From: Candidatus Nitrosopelagicus sp.
GTDB lineage: Archaea > Thermoproteota > Nitrososphaeria > Nitrososphaerales > Nitrosopumilaceae
Length of the DNA stretch: 64,000 nucleotides
NCBI GenBank assembly: GCA_028345965.1
Contig: JAOMEP010000003.1
Location: 1-64,000, forward strand
Direction: 5' to 3'
Shown: positions 28,194 to 38,111 of the stretch, piece by piece
How positions within the stretch are numbered: the stretch's first letter is position 1
Layout of the letters: each line of letters starts with the position of its first letter
Translations under genes and position numbers: made by a program
Notes under the pieces: generated by a model
Seen by the model: only the letters and a program-made list of their open reading frames with translations
Told to the model about the DNA's origin: nothing
The model's database searches: none

Positions 28194-28796
28194 TTGTCTC
28201 TAGAAATTACTAATGAAAATGATGAAAAAGTATCTGTGAAGATAAAGGGAGTGCCACTTCAGTATGCCAATGCATTAAGAAGAATTTGTTTGAACGGCGT
28301 TCCAATTTATGCAGTTGAAAGTATTGATGTTTTAGAAAATTCATCAGTTTTGGCAGACGAAGGTGTAGCTCACAGAGTTGGTCTAATTCCATTAAAAACA
28401 GATTTGAGTGCATCTAAAGATGGAAATGAAAATGATAAAATTATGCTTACATTAGATTCAGGTGTTTCAGATGAAACAAGAACAATTCTATCAGGAGAAT
28501 TGAAATCACAAGATGAAAGCGTAGTTCCTACTTCTAATAATATTCCAATAGTTACTCTTGCACCTGGTCAATCAATAAAATTTGAAGCATATGCAAGATT
28601 AGGTAAAGGAACAGAACATGCACGATGGAATTCAGCAAATATTGTAACACTAACAGATACTGAGAAAGATGATGAGAAAGTATTGACGGTAGAATCAACA
28701 GGTGCACTTAATCCAAAACACATCATATTATCGAGTGTAGAACAATTATCAAGTAAATTATCTGAATTTAAGACAATCATATCCGAAATCAAGTAA
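28194..28796 (+). CDS. rpoD: DNA-directed RNA polymerase subunit D
   Basis: YANALRRICLNGVPIYAVESIDVLENSSVLADEGVAHRVGLIPL; TTG start. Confidence 0.95.
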   Translation: MSLEITNENDEKVSVKIKGVPLQYANALRRICLNGVPIYAVESIDVLENSSVLADEGVAHRVGLIPLKTDLSASKDGNENDKIMLTLDSGVSDETRTILSGELKSQDESVVPTSNNIPIVTLAPGQSIKFEAYARLGKGTEHARWNSANIVTLTDTEKDDEKVLTVESTGALNPKHIILSSVEQLSSKLSEFKTIISEIK

Positions 28797-28835
28797 GACA
28801 TCATATTATATTTGGGTAAAATGGCGAATTGACTT

Positions 28836-29183
28836 ATGGTAACACAAGCTAAAGTGAATATGTTAAAAATTTTGAAAAAGGCATCTAAAGAAAATGATGC
28901 ACCAATTTGGGCAAAAGTTGCAGATTATGTTCAAAAATCAAGATCAAATCAAAAAATCGTGAATCTTACCAGAATTGATCAGACAACAGAAGATGGAAAT
29001 GCCGTGGTGATTACGGGTAAAATTTTAGGAACAGGCAATATTTCACATAAAGTTTCAGTTTCATCATTATCTATTTCAAATTCTGCTGCAAAAAAAATTA
29101 TAGAATCAGGTGGAGAAGTTTTAAAATTTTCAGAAATGATAGAAAAATTTCCAACAGGAAAAGGAGTTAAAATAATTGGCTAA
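28836..29183 (+). CDS. rpl18e: Ribosomal protein L18e
   Basis: Family-like sequence, gene order RpoD-L18e-L13-S9. Confidence 0.93.
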   Translation: MVTQAKVNMLKILKKASKENDAPIWAKVADYVQKSRSNQKIVNLTRIDQTTEDGNAVVITGKILGTGNISHKVSVSSLSISNSAAKKIIESGGEVLKFSEMIEKFPTGKGVKIIG

Positions 29184-29670
29184 ATGGAATAACAGAAAGT
29201 CTCAACCCGAACAACAACAAGTCATCGACTTAAGTAAACCAATAGTTGTCGATGGTACAAACTTGATTGCAGGTAGACTTGCATCGAATGTTGCAAAATT
29301 ATTGAGAAAAGGAAATAGAGTTTCAGTAGTTAATTGTGATAAAATTATGATGAGTGGAAAAAGAGCAAGCATTGTTGGAGAATATGAAGAATTTTTAAAA
29401 ATTAACAGTATTATCAATTACAAACACGGACCTAAACATCCTAGAAGACCAGATACAGTAATTGCAAGAATGATTAGAGGAATGCTTCCATATGAAGACA
29501 AACCATCTGGAAAAACTGATTTATCACGATTAAGAACTTACATTGGAGTTCCAAAAGAAGTAAAAGGTTTAGAAAAAATCCAATTTGAAAAAGCAAAGAT
29601 AAGACATGATTCATCACGATATACAACAATGGCAGAAATTAGTAGATACATTGGAGGAACCAACTTTTGA
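29176..29670 (+). CDS. rpl13: Ribosomal protein L13
   Basis: VDGTNLIAGRLASNVAKLLRKGNRVSVVNCDKIMMSG; TTG start. Confidence 0.95.
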   Translation: MAKWNNRKSQPEQQQVIDLSKPIVVDGTNLIAGRLASNVAKLLRKGNRVSVVNCDKIMMSGKRASIVGEYEEFLKINSIINYKHGPKHPRRPDTVIARMIRGMLPYEDKPSGKTDLSRLRTYIGVPKEVKGLEKIQFEKAKIRHDSSRYTTMAEISRYIGGTNF

Positions 29671-30116
29671 TTCCTAAGACAGAGATTTACTATGCATCAA
29701 GGAAAACATCTAGTGCACATGTATACATCACAAAAGGTGTAGGAAAAATTAGAATTAATAATATTCCACTTGAAATGATTGAACCAGAAGCTTCTAGAGA
29801 AGTAATTCTAGCACCATTAGAAATCATTGGGGAAGAAATTAGAGATAAAGTTGACATTTCAATCAGAGTTAGGGGTGGAGGTTTCATGGGACAAGCATAT
29901 GCATCCGCTACTGCAATGACAAGAGCTTTAATTGGTTGGACAAAATCTAAGAAAGAACCAAAAGATCATCCGTTTAACAAAACAACACGTCAACAATTAA
30001 AAGAAAAAATTGCAGATTATGATAAATATTTGATCAGTGGAGATGCAAGAAGAAAAGAACCAAAGAAGTTTGGCGGCCCTGGTGCAAGAAGAAGAAAACA
30101 AAAATCATACAGATAG
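29667..30116 (+). CDS. rps9: Ribosomal protein S9
   Basis: ASRKTSSAHVYITKGVGKIRIN...RGGGFMGQAYA...KKFGGPGARRRKQKSYR. Confidence 0.96.
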   Translation: MIPKTEIYYASRKTSSAHVYITKGVGKIRINNIPLEMIEPEASREVILAPLEIIGEEIRDKVDISIRVRGGGFMGQAYASATAMTRALIGWTKSKKEPKDHPFNKTTRQQLKEKIADYDKYLISGDARRKEPKKFGGPGARRRKQKSYR

Positions 30117-30141
30117 TCTTATCTGTGAAAATTTTTTGTAT

Positions 30142-30729
30142 TTATTCAAAAATTGATATGCTAGAAGAATTTTTTTCAAAATAGTCTATTTTATCATCTT
30201 CTTTGAGAGTAAGATCAACATCATCTAATCCTTCCAATAATCTGAATTTTCGATGTGAATCAATTTCAAAATTTATAGATTCATCGCCAAAAGTGATTTT
30301 CTGGGAGTTTAAATCAAGTTCAATTTTATCCGTATATTGTAATAATTTTTTAATTTTTTCAATATCTAAGATAATAGGTAAAACACCATTTTTGAAGCAA
30401 TTACTATAGAAAATATCTGCAAATGAAGGAGATATTATTACATTAAAACCAAAATCTTTCAAGGCCCAAACAGCATGTTCTCTTGAAGAACCACAACCAA
30501 AATTTTCATTTGTAACCAATATTTGAGAGTCTTGGTATGTTGAATCATTTAAGATAAAATCATTTTTCTTCTGTCCATCATGATTAAATCTCCAATCATA
30601 AAAAAGAAATTTTCCAAATCCAGATTTTGTAATTAATTTAAGAAATTGTTTTGGAATTATTTGATCCGTGTCAACATTCGCTTTATCAAATGGAGTAATA
30701 ATACTAATAATTTTGGTAAAAGGTTTCAA
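30142..30729 (-). CDS. leuD: 3-isopropylmalate dehydratase small subunit, bacterial type
   Basis: ANVDTDQIIPKQFLK..., [14 protein letters not shown]. Confidence 0.93.
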   Translation of the reverse strand: MKPFTKIISIITPFDKANVDTDQIIPKQFLKLITKSGFGKFLFYDWRFNHDGQKKNDFILNDSTYQDSQILVTNENFGCGSSREHAVWALKDFGFNVIISPSFADIFYSNCFKNGVLPIILDIEKIKKLLQYTDKIELDLNSQKITFGDESINFEIDSHRKFRLLEGLDDVDLTLKEDDKIDYFEKNSSSISIFE

Positions 30730-30732
30730 ATT

Positions 30733-32142
30733 TTAACACCACTCCCTAACATCAACAAAATGACCAGCAATAGCAGATGCAGCAGCCATGACAGGACTTA
30801 CGAGATGAGTTCTACCGCCAGAACCTTGTCTTCCTTCAAAATTTCTATTAGAAGTACTTGCACAACGTTCACCAGGTTTTAAAATATCAGGATTCATTCC
30901 AAGACACATACTGCAACCAGATTCTCTCCATTCAAAATTTGCATCTTTAAAAATTTTATCTAACCCTAATTTTTCAGCTTCAAGTTTAACCATTTGTGAA
31001 CCTGGAACAACCATTGCACTAACATCAGAATTTACTGTTTTACCCTTTACAATTTCTGCAGCATCTTTCAAATCTTCTAAACGTGCATTAGTACAAGAAC
31101 CAATGAAAACTCTGTCAATTGGAATATCTACAATTGCAGTATCAGGTTTTAAATCCATATACAATAATGCTTTTTTTGCACTTTCGATTTGTATTTCATT
31201 ATTCTGACCAAATTCCTCGGGAGTGGGAATTTTTCCTGTTACATCAGACACCATTGCAGGATTTGTTCCCCAACTTACTTGTGGTTCAATTTTATCCACA
31301 TCAATTATGAAACTTTTATCAAATTTTGAATTAGGATCAGACATAAGATTATTTTTCCAATCGTCAACTAATTCATCATAGTTTTTTGGAGTGTACTTTC
31401 TATTATTGAGATAATCAAATGTCTTTTCATCAGGTGCAATGAGACCCGCTCTAGAACCGGCCTCTATAGACATGTTGCAAATAGTCATTCTTTGTTCCAT
31501 CGATAGATCACTAATTGCATCACCACGATATTCTAATACATGTCCAGTACCACCGTCAGTTCCAATCTGTTTGATAATACTTAGAATTATGTCCTTAGAA
31601 GTTATTGCAAATGAGTTTTTGCGCTTACCTGTTGCTAAAATTTCAAATGTTTTCGGTTTTTCAAGCCAAAGTGTTTGAGTTGCAAGAGTATGTTCAACTT
31701 CACTTGTTCCAATACCAAATGCAAATGCACCAAATGCACCTTGTGTTGATGTATGACTATCACCACATACTATGGTGCTACCAGGTAAAGTGATTCCTAG
31801 TTGAGGTCCTATTACATGAACAATTCCCTGATTAGGATCATTAATTCCAAATAACTTTATTCCAAAATCCTTACAATTTTTTTCTAGAGTTTGTATTTGA
31901 GTTGAAGAAGTTTCATCAATCATTGGTAAACTTCTATCAGTGGTAGGAACATTATGATCAATAGTAGCCACAGTTAAATCTGGACGTCTAACATTTCTCT
32001 GATTAACACGTAATCCATCAAAGGCCTGAGGCGATGTTACTTCATGAATTAGATGACGATCAATGTAAATTAATGAAGGTTCATTTTCTCTTTCAACTAC
32101 GATGTGAGAATTCCAAATTTTCTCAAATAATGTTTCAGTCAT
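30733..32142 (-). CDS. leuC: 3-isopropylmalate dehydratase large subunit, bacterial type
   Basis: [12 protein letters not shown]...[50 protein letters not shown]. Confidence 0.95.
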   Translation of the reverse strand: MTETLFEKIWNSHIVVERENEPSLIYIDRHLIHEVTSPQAFDGLRVNQRNVRRPDLTVATIDHNVPTTDRSLPMIDETSSTQIQTLEKNCKDFGIKLFGINDPNQGIVHVIGPQLGITLPGSTIVCGDSHTSTQGAFGAFAFGIGTSEVEHTLATQTLWLEKPKTFEILATGKRKNSFAITSKDIILSIIKQIGTDGGTGHVLEYRGDAISDLSMEQRMTICNMSIEAGSRAGLIAPDEKTFDYLNNRKYTPKNYDELVDDWKNNLMSDPNSKFDKSFIIDVDKIEPQVSWGTNPAMVSDVTGKIPTPEEFGQNNEIQIESAKKALLYMDLKPDTAIVDIPIDRVFIGSCTNARLEDLKDAAEIVKGKTVNSDVSAMVVPGSQMVKLEAEKLGLDKIFKDANFEWRESGCSMCLGMNPDILKPGERCASTSNRNFEGRQGSGGRTHLVSPVMAAASAIAGHFVDVREWC

Positions 32143-32151
32143 TTACTATAT

Positions 32152-32634
32152 TCACTTTTTATATTTGAAAAGACCCCCAGCAGCAATAATTTTTGCAATT
32201 ATTTCCGAAAAAGGTTTTATCGCGTATGTTTCATTTTTTGTGATGTTTTTTATTTCATTTTTTTCAATGTTGATTTCTAGTTGATCAGAATTTGCTATTT
32301 TGTGATATGTTTCATCATCAACTTCTATTGGAAGTAAAAATGCACCATCAACAGAGTTTCTATAAAATATTCTTGCAAAAGATGTAGCAATTACGGCTTT
32401 TATTCCACATGTTGAGAGTGCAATAGGTGCATGTTCTCTTGAAGAACCGCAACCAAAATTTTTTCCTGCAACAATAAAATCACCGTCCTTGACCTTTGAT
32501 GGAAAATCAGGATCAAGCCCTTCCATTGCATGTGTTGCTAATTCATTATAATCATGAATTTTCAAATATGTTCCAGGGATTATAACATCGGTATCAATAT
32601 TATCTTGTTCATATTTTATTACATTACCAATCAA
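32152..32634 (-). CDS. Aconitase-family small subunit, archaeal LeuD type
   Basis: [28 protein letters not shown]; 160 aa. Confidence 0.9.
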   Translation of the reverse strand: MIGNVIKYEQDNIDTDVIIPGTYLKIHDYNELATHAMEGLDPDFPSKVKDGDFIVAGKNFGCGSSREHAPIALSTCGIKAVIATSFARIFYRNSVDGAFLLPIEVDDETYHKIANSDQLEINIEKNEIKNITKNETYAIKPFSEIIAKIIAAGGLFKYKK

Positions 32635-33917
32635 TTCAAATCCCTCGGATCAGTTAATTTCCCAGTTACAGCAGATGCAGCTGCAACTTGTGGTGATGCA
32701 AGATATGTCTGAGATTCTACATGCCCCATCCTTCCTGGGAAGTTTCTATTTGTAGTACTAACACAAATTTCATCTTTTGCTAATACACCCATATGAGCAC
32801 CACAGCATGCACCACATGTAGGTGGACCTACAGTAGCACCAGCATCTAAAAATATTTCAATTAATCCATCTTTTACCGCTCTTTTGTATATTGAAATTGC
32901 TGCAGGTAATACTTCAGTTCGTATTTTTACTTGTCTTCCCTTAAGAATTTTAGCAGCTGCTAAGAGATCCTCATATTTTGCACCAGTACAAGAGCCAATG
33001 TATGATTTATCTAATTCAGTAGAAGATAATTCCCTAGCAACAGTAATGTTATCAGGAGAAAACGGTTTTGCGACAGTAGGTTCCAATTCAGATGCTTCGT
33101 ACTCTAAAATTTTTGAATAATCCGCATCCGTATCTCCATGAAATTCAGAAACATTAGTTGCACCTCTTTGATTTAGATATTCAACTGTTTTTTTGTCAGA
33201 TTCAATAATCCCATTTTTTGCACCTGCTTCAGTAGTCATATTACATAATGTTAATCTACTTTCTATGGACATTTCATCAATTCCTGTTCCACCAAATTGC
33301 ATGGTATTATACGCTCCACCATCATTTCCAATATCACCAATAATGTTTAGTATGAAATCTTTAGCCATTACATGTGGAGGTAATTTTCCATTAAGTTTGA
33401 AATAATATGTTTCAGGTACTTTAAACCAAATTTCTCCATTCAATAATACATATGCAACATCGGTATGGCCTAATCCACAAGCAAATGCACCCAATGCACC
33501 AGTAGTGTTAGTATGAGAATCACCGCCAACATAAACATCTCCAGGATTAACCAACGCTTCTTCATGAGATAATGTATGACATATTCCATATTGTCCCATT
33601 CCATATTTGAAATGTTTTTTGATATCATATTTTTTTGAGAAATTTGATAATTTTACAATATTTTCTGCAGATATTTTTTCTGCAGACGGAACAAAATGAT
33701 CTTCAGCAATCCAAACTTTTGTTGGATCATGTAATTTTGATGTATCAATTCCTTGTTTTTGTAATTTATCAAAAACTTTCAAAACTCCAGGTCCCGAAAC
33801 ATCATGTACCATAACCTTATCGACTTTAGCAAATACAATATCATCCGGAGAAACGGTATTTTTCTCAGAAGCTCGAGCTAGTATTTTTTCAGTTATGTTC
33901 ATAAACGACAATGCCAT
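32631..33917 (-). CDS. Aconitase-family large subunit, archaeal LeuC type
   Basis: GGDSHTNTTGALGAFACG, YIGSCTGAKYEDL, PTCGACCGAHMG; 428 aa. Confidence 0.92.
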   Translation of the reverse strand: MALSFMNITEKILARASEKNTVSPDDIVFAKVDKVMVHDVSGPGVLKVFDKLQKQGIDTSKLHDPTKVWIAEDHFVPSAEKISAENIVKLSNFSKKYDIKKHFKYGMGQYGICHTLSHEEALVNPGDVYVGGDSHTNTTGALGAFACGLGHTDVAYVLLNGEIWFKVPETYYFKLNGKLPPHVMAKDFILNIIGDIGNDGGAYNTMQFGGTGIDEMSIESRLTLCNMTTEAGAKNGIIESDKKTVEYLNQRGATNVSEFHGDTDADYSKILEYEASELEPTVAKPFSPDNITVARELSSTELDKSYIGSCTGAKYEDLLAAAKILKGRQVKIRTEVLPAAISIYKRAVKDGLIEIFLDAGATVGPPTCGACCGAHMGVLAKDEICVSTTNRNFPGRMGHVESQTYLASPQVAAASAVTGKLTDPRDLN

Positions 33918-33974
33918 CGATTGAGATTAAAAGCTTTTCAGAACAATAATTAGAGAATAATATGTAAAATATCT

Positions 33975-34739
33975 ATGAATTTGACAGTAATTCCATTAAC
34001 ATCAAGGAAAAAGACAGAAAAATTTTGCTTTTTTGATGAACTGAAGAATATAATCAAGAATAGTAAAGTTGTAATCAAAGAAGGAGATATCTTAGTAATC
34101 TCGAGTAAATTTATCTCGAATTCACAAGGACGAATTTTAGAGATAGAAAAATCAAGGGTTTGTGAAAAAGCAAAAAAAATTGCAAAAAAATTCAATACTA
34201 ATGAAAAATTTATGGAAATTGTTTATAGAGAATCAGATAAAATCGTAGGAGGAGTGGCAGGATTTGCCATGGCAACTACAAATGGAATATTGGCACCTAA
34301 CGCTGGAATTGATAAATCAAATTCTAAAGGAACAAGAATCATCTTGTATCCTAACGAACCAGATAAATTTGCTGAAGAATTAAAAAGAAGAATTTTTCTT
34401 GAATTAAAGTTACATGTTGGAATAATCATAGTTGATAGTAGGTTAATGCCTGCAAGAATTGGTACAACAGGAGTTGCAATAGCATGTGCAGGAATAGAAC
34501 CAACAAAAGATTTACGAGGAAACAAGGATTTGGATGGAAACCCACTAAAAGTTACATTTCAAGCAACTGCAGATAATTTAGCATCTATTGCAAATCATAA
34601 GATGGGAGAAGGTGATGATCTACACCCAATAGCAATTGTTAGAGATTCAGGATGTGAGTTGACAAATAGAAAAATTGTTTCTGATGAAATGATAATTCCT
34701 TATGAACAATGTGTATACATTAGAAGTTTTTCTAGTTAA
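33975..34739 (+). CDS. cofE: Coenzyme F420-0:L-glutamate ligase
   Basis: ISSKFISNSQGRI..., APNAGIDKSNS, DSRLMPARIGTTGVAIACAGI. Confidence 0.93.
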   Translation: MNLTVIPLTSRKKTEKFCFFDELKNIIKNSKVVIKEGDILVISSKFISNSQGRILEIEKSRVCEKAKKIAKKFNTNEKFMEIVYRESDKIVGGVAGFAMATTNGILAPNAGIDKSNSKGTRIILYPNEPDKFAEELKRRIFLELKLHVGIIIVDSRLMPARIGTTGVAIACAGIEPTKDLRGNKDLDGNPLKVTFQATADNLASIANHKMGEGDDLHPIAIVRDSGCELTNRKIVSDEMIIPYEQCVYIRSFSS

Positions 34740-36061
34740 CCCATTCCAAGTTTACGAAGCATTCCTTGCATTTGTCTACCTTTAGATGCCTTCATCATTG
34801 TTTTTGAGTTTTTGTAGTTTTTTATTAATTCCTTAACCTCATGTTCAGGCCAACCAGAACCTCGTGCAATTCTTTTAATTCTAGATGAATTAAGTAGATC
34901 AGGATCAGCTTTTTCTTCAGTATTCATACTTTGGATGATGTATCTCCATTTGTCCATTCTTTTTTCCATCACTTCAAGTTGATCTTCTTTTACCATTCCC
35001 GATAATCCAGGCATTGTTTCCATCAAACTTTGAAGAGAACCAACTTTAGTCACTTCTTCTAATTGATAAAAGAAATCTTCCATATTCATTTTACCGCTTG
35101 TAATTCTTTTCATGCGAACTTCATCTGCTTCATTACCAAGTCGTTTTGCAAGATCAAGTACAGCTTGAACATCACCCATACCCAAAAGTCTACCAACAAA
35201 TCTAGTAGGCGAAAACTGTTCTAAATCATCAATTCGTTCACCAGTTCCAACATACATTACTTGTGCACCGGTTGCTGCAGATGCCGCAAGAGCACCACCA
35301 CCTTTTGCTGAACTATCAAGTTTAGTAATTACTATGCCTCCAACAGGAACGATTTTGTTAAATGCTTCTGCTTGTGAAAAACACTGTTGACCAATTGTAC
35401 CATCAATAATTAATAATGCTAAATCAGGATTAGATACTTTTGAAATTTCGGTCATTTCATCCAAAAGATCTTTTTCTTCTTTATGACGTCCAGCAGTATC
35501 AATCAATACTACATCAATATTTGAATTTTCAAAATGTTTTAAACCATTTTTTACAATTTCAGCTGAATCTTTGTTATTTTCTTCACCATAAACTTCAACA
35601 TTAGATTTTTCACAGTTTGTTCTTAATTGAACCAAAGCACCAGGTCTATAGGTATCAGCTCCAATCGCACCAACACGATAACCTTGTTTAGTAAGAAATT
35701 TTGCCAATTTTGATGACACAGTAGTTTTACCACTTCCTTGAATTCCGAGCATCAAAACTTTGTTGATTTTTCCAGATTTGAAATGAAACTCAGTATCATT
35801 ACCTAATAATTTTGATAATTCATCGTACAGAATTTTCACAATATGATCTTTTCTTGATAATCCAGGTGGCGGAGTTTCATTGATGCAACGTTCTTGAAGA
35901 TTTTTTGTAATTTCAAGAACTAATTTTACATTTACATCAGACTGTAAAAGTGAACGTTGAACATCCTTTGCTAATTCTTTGATTAATTCTTCATCTATTC
36001 CAGAAGAGCTAACAATTTTTTTAATTGCGGTTCGTAAACCATCTTTCAGATTATCAAGCAT
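34736..36061 (-). CDS. srp54: Signal recognition particle 54 kDa protein
   Basis: GIQGSGKTTVSSKLA, DTYRPGALVQL, DTAGRHKEE, C-terminal M domain. Confidence 0.97.
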   Translation of the reverse strand: MLDNLKDGLRTAIKKIVSSSGIDEELIKELAKDVQRSLLQSDVNVKLVLEITKNLQERCINETPPPGLSRKDHIVKILYDELSKLLGNDTEFHFKSGKINKVLMLGIQGSGKTTVSSKLAKFLTKQGYRVGAIGADTYRPGALVQLRTNCEKSNVEVYGEENNKDSAEIVKNGLKHFENSNIDVVLIDTAGRHKEEKDLLDEMTEISKVSNPDLALLIIDGTIGQQCFSQAEAFNKIVPVGGIVITKLDSSAKGGGALAASAATGAQVMYVGTGERIDDLEQFSPTRFVGRLLGMGDVQAVLDLAKRLGNEADEVRMKRITSGKMNMEDFFYQLEEVTKVGSLQSLMETMPGLSGMVKEDQLEVMEKRMDKWRYIIQSMNTEEKADPDLLNSSRIKRIARGSGWPEHEVKELIKNYKNSKTMMKASKGRQMQGMLRKLGMG

Positions 36062-36744
36062 TATCTTTTAATTTAGCCTCCAATATTTCAAATCTTCCCC
36101 TATAACCATCCCATTCAGTACTTGAATCTTGAATAAATAATGATTTTTCAAACAATGGACAATTTATTACAAAGGTTTCTGCCTCACCACCTTCAAAATT
36201 TAGATTAAATCTAAATTGTTTTTGTAATTTCTTAAGATCTCCTAATCCATTTTTATCAATTATTTTTCCAAGCCAAGAATCATTCAAACCATCTGAACTC
36301 ACACTAGAAATAATATATTGAAAATTTTCTTTTACTAATTCATCCATATAAGATTCAGGTTTTGTATCCCATAAAGGTGATAAAACTTCTAAATTATTTT
36401 TTGCACAAATTAACGAAAAATTATCCTTTTGATATTTACTTAGAATTCCACCATGAACAATTCCTTCAATAGAGTATTTTTTCTTTTGCAAGAATGATTA
36501 ATTTTTCAAGTCTTTTAAATTCGTCCTTAGGATCAGTAGTTCTAATTTCTTCTATTAATTGTGGAATTTTCATGGATTCAGCTTGTAGTGAAGTGAATTT
36601 TATGTTTGGATAGTGAAGTAAATGGCTTTCACTAGAATGAGGATATAATGTCAATAATACATCAACTGAATGAGATAATTTCTTTGCAAGGTAAATTGCA
36701 TATGTGCTATCTTTTCCACCAGAAAATAATGCAGCTAATTTCAT
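36054..36744 (-). pseudogene. Diphthine-ammonia ligase/Dph6-type ATP pyrophosphatase, split into two frames by frameshift at A6 run
   Basis: N-part MKLAALFSGGKDSTYA... and C-part KYSIEGIVHGGILSKYQ... GGEAETFV are consecutive parts of one family; removing one A at 36477-36482 restores ...LAKEKYSIEG... Confidence 0.8.
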
Positions 36745-36760
36745 TTTAAAATAAAAAATA

Positions 36761-36825
36761 GGATGCCTCAATACTCATAATCTTCATCAGAAATCAGTTG
36801 GCTTTTCCAATCATCATTAGCATCC
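36761..36825 (-). ncRNA. Box C/D guide sRNA (candidate 2); D guide matches elongator tRNA-Met anticodon loop (sR-tMet-like)
   Basis: Reverse strand GGATGC-TA-ATGATGA-TTGGAAAAGCCAA-CTGA-TTTC-TGATGA-AGATTATGAGTA-TTGA-G-GCATCC; C, D', C', D-like boxes plus 6-bp terminal stem; 65 nt. Confidence 0.85.
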
Positions 36826-36828
36826 AAT

Positions 36829-37242
36829 TTAGGATGTTTTAATTCGCATGATTTTAGTTCTTCCCATAACATTCCAATATTCAATATCTTGACCTTGTTC
36901 TAATTTTCCGTCGACTTCTTCGTCAACCATCTGAATATCAACAGTTTCAAATGTTTCTCCATCCATAACTTGAATCTCAGAACCAGTCATTGAAATGATT
37001 TGACCAACTCTTTTGTCAATTAGTGGTACATGAATTTGCATACTTACAGGACCTACATGTGGTCGTTTTGCACCATCAAAAACACCTACTCCAACAATTC
37101 GTGCTTTTGCTGCACCATGTTTTCCAGGCTTACTAGTATCATATTCAGATATTCTACAAGGTTCACCAGTAGGTTGATCACCAACAGGTAATAAAATGTA
37201 AGAACCAATCTTTAATGAACCTAAATCAGAAGGTTTGCTCAT
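36829..37242 (-). CDS. eif5a: Translation initiation factor 5A
   Basis: PCRISEYDTSKPGKHGAAKARIVGVGVFDGAKR hypusine loop. Confidence 0.95.
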   Translation of the reverse strand: MSKPSDLGSLKIGSYILLPVGDQPTGEPCRISEYDTSKPGKHGAAKARIVGVGVFDGAKRPHVGPVSMQIHVPLIDKRVGQIISMTGSEIQVMDGETFETVDIQMVDEEVDGKLEQGQDIEYWNVMGRTKIMRIKTS

Positions 37243-37276
37243 AACAAAATAATTTCTGAGGGGTATTTACCTTTTT

Positions 37277-37897
37277 TTATTTCATTGTTTCAAGAATTGA
37301 GAGACTGACAAGATTATTCATGACAATCCCTTTCCTACAAATATCACGTCTAGTTTGTTCACAGTATTTGTTATCACTTTGATGACTTTTGTCACTTGAA
37401 ATTTCTAACATTACTATATGATCGCTATATGGAAATGCAAATTTTGGAGATTCTTTGGACAATAATTTCATATTTCCAAATCCAGCACGATATACTTTTT
37501 CTCGTCTAGCAACATGGGCAGATACATCTCTAAGATCCTCTTTTGAATCGCCATATTCCAGATAATAGATTGAAACAAAATTTGTTTTTTCAGTTAGTGG
37601 TCTTTCAAATATAGTATCATCTATTTTGAAGAGAAATGAAGGTTTATCAGTATCTTGAGATAAGATTTCTTTTGAAATTTTTTCGTGATTTTTGAATTTT
37701 GCCAAAATATAATGATTTGATGAGGTCAAAAAGTATGGTTTGCTATCTTCAGAAAAGGTTGCTGTAACAAAATAAAGAGATTCAATGTTTTTTGATGAAA
37801 CCCAACTATCTTTTAGTTCGATTGAGTCGTGATCATGAAGATATGGTGCACATACGTATCCACTAGAAGTTTGAGAAGTATCACTCATGAATCTCAA
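37277..37897 (-). CDS. Conserved hypothetical protein
   Basis: ORF 206 aa. Confidence 0.65.
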   Translation of the reverse strand: MRFMSDTSQTSSGYVCAPYLHDHDSIELKDSWVSSKNIESLYFVTATFSEDSKPYFLTSSNHYILAKFKNHEKISKEILSQDTDKPSFLFKIDDTIFERPLTEKTNFVSIYYLEYGDSKEDLRDVSAHVARREKVYRAGFGNMKLLSKESPKFAFPYSDHIVMLEISSDKSHQSDNKYCEQTRRDICRKGIVMNNLVSLSILETMK

Positions 37898-37977
37898 AAT
37901 TAACGAAAGTAATTAAATTTGTTCAAAAAGGGCCAAAACTAATAATTAATAAATAAAAAAAATATCAAAAAAGATGT

Positions 37978-38100
37978 CCCCACTTAGCTCAGCCTGGTAG
38001 AGCTTCCGACTGTAGTTGTCGGCTTAGGGCTGAATAACAGTAGTCTACTAGGCATACAGAAATCGGGTTGTCGAAGGCTCAAATCCTTCAGTGGGGACCA
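37978..38100 (+). tRNA. tRNA-Tyr(GTA) with 46-nt intron (38016-38061) at position 37/38 and encoded CCA
   Basis: Acceptor CCCCACT/AGTGGGG, anticodon GTA, anticodon stem TCCGA/TCGGG re-formed after intron removal; exon CTGTA pairs with intron TACAG (bulge-helix-bulge). Confidence 0.93.
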
Positions 38101-38111
38101 TTATTTTTTAA

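Noticed and set aside
36745-36771. Upstream start MRHPIFYFK for the Dph6 N-terminal ORF
   Set aside because: Would overlap the sRNA 3' end; MKLAALFSGGKDS at 36744 is the family-typical start
36768-36872. 34-aa minus-strand ORF MLWEELKSCELKHPKLDANDDWKSQLISDEDYEY
   Set aside because: Overlaps the 3' end of eIF5A and coincides with the box C/D sRNA; the RNA boxes and terminal stem explain the sequence better
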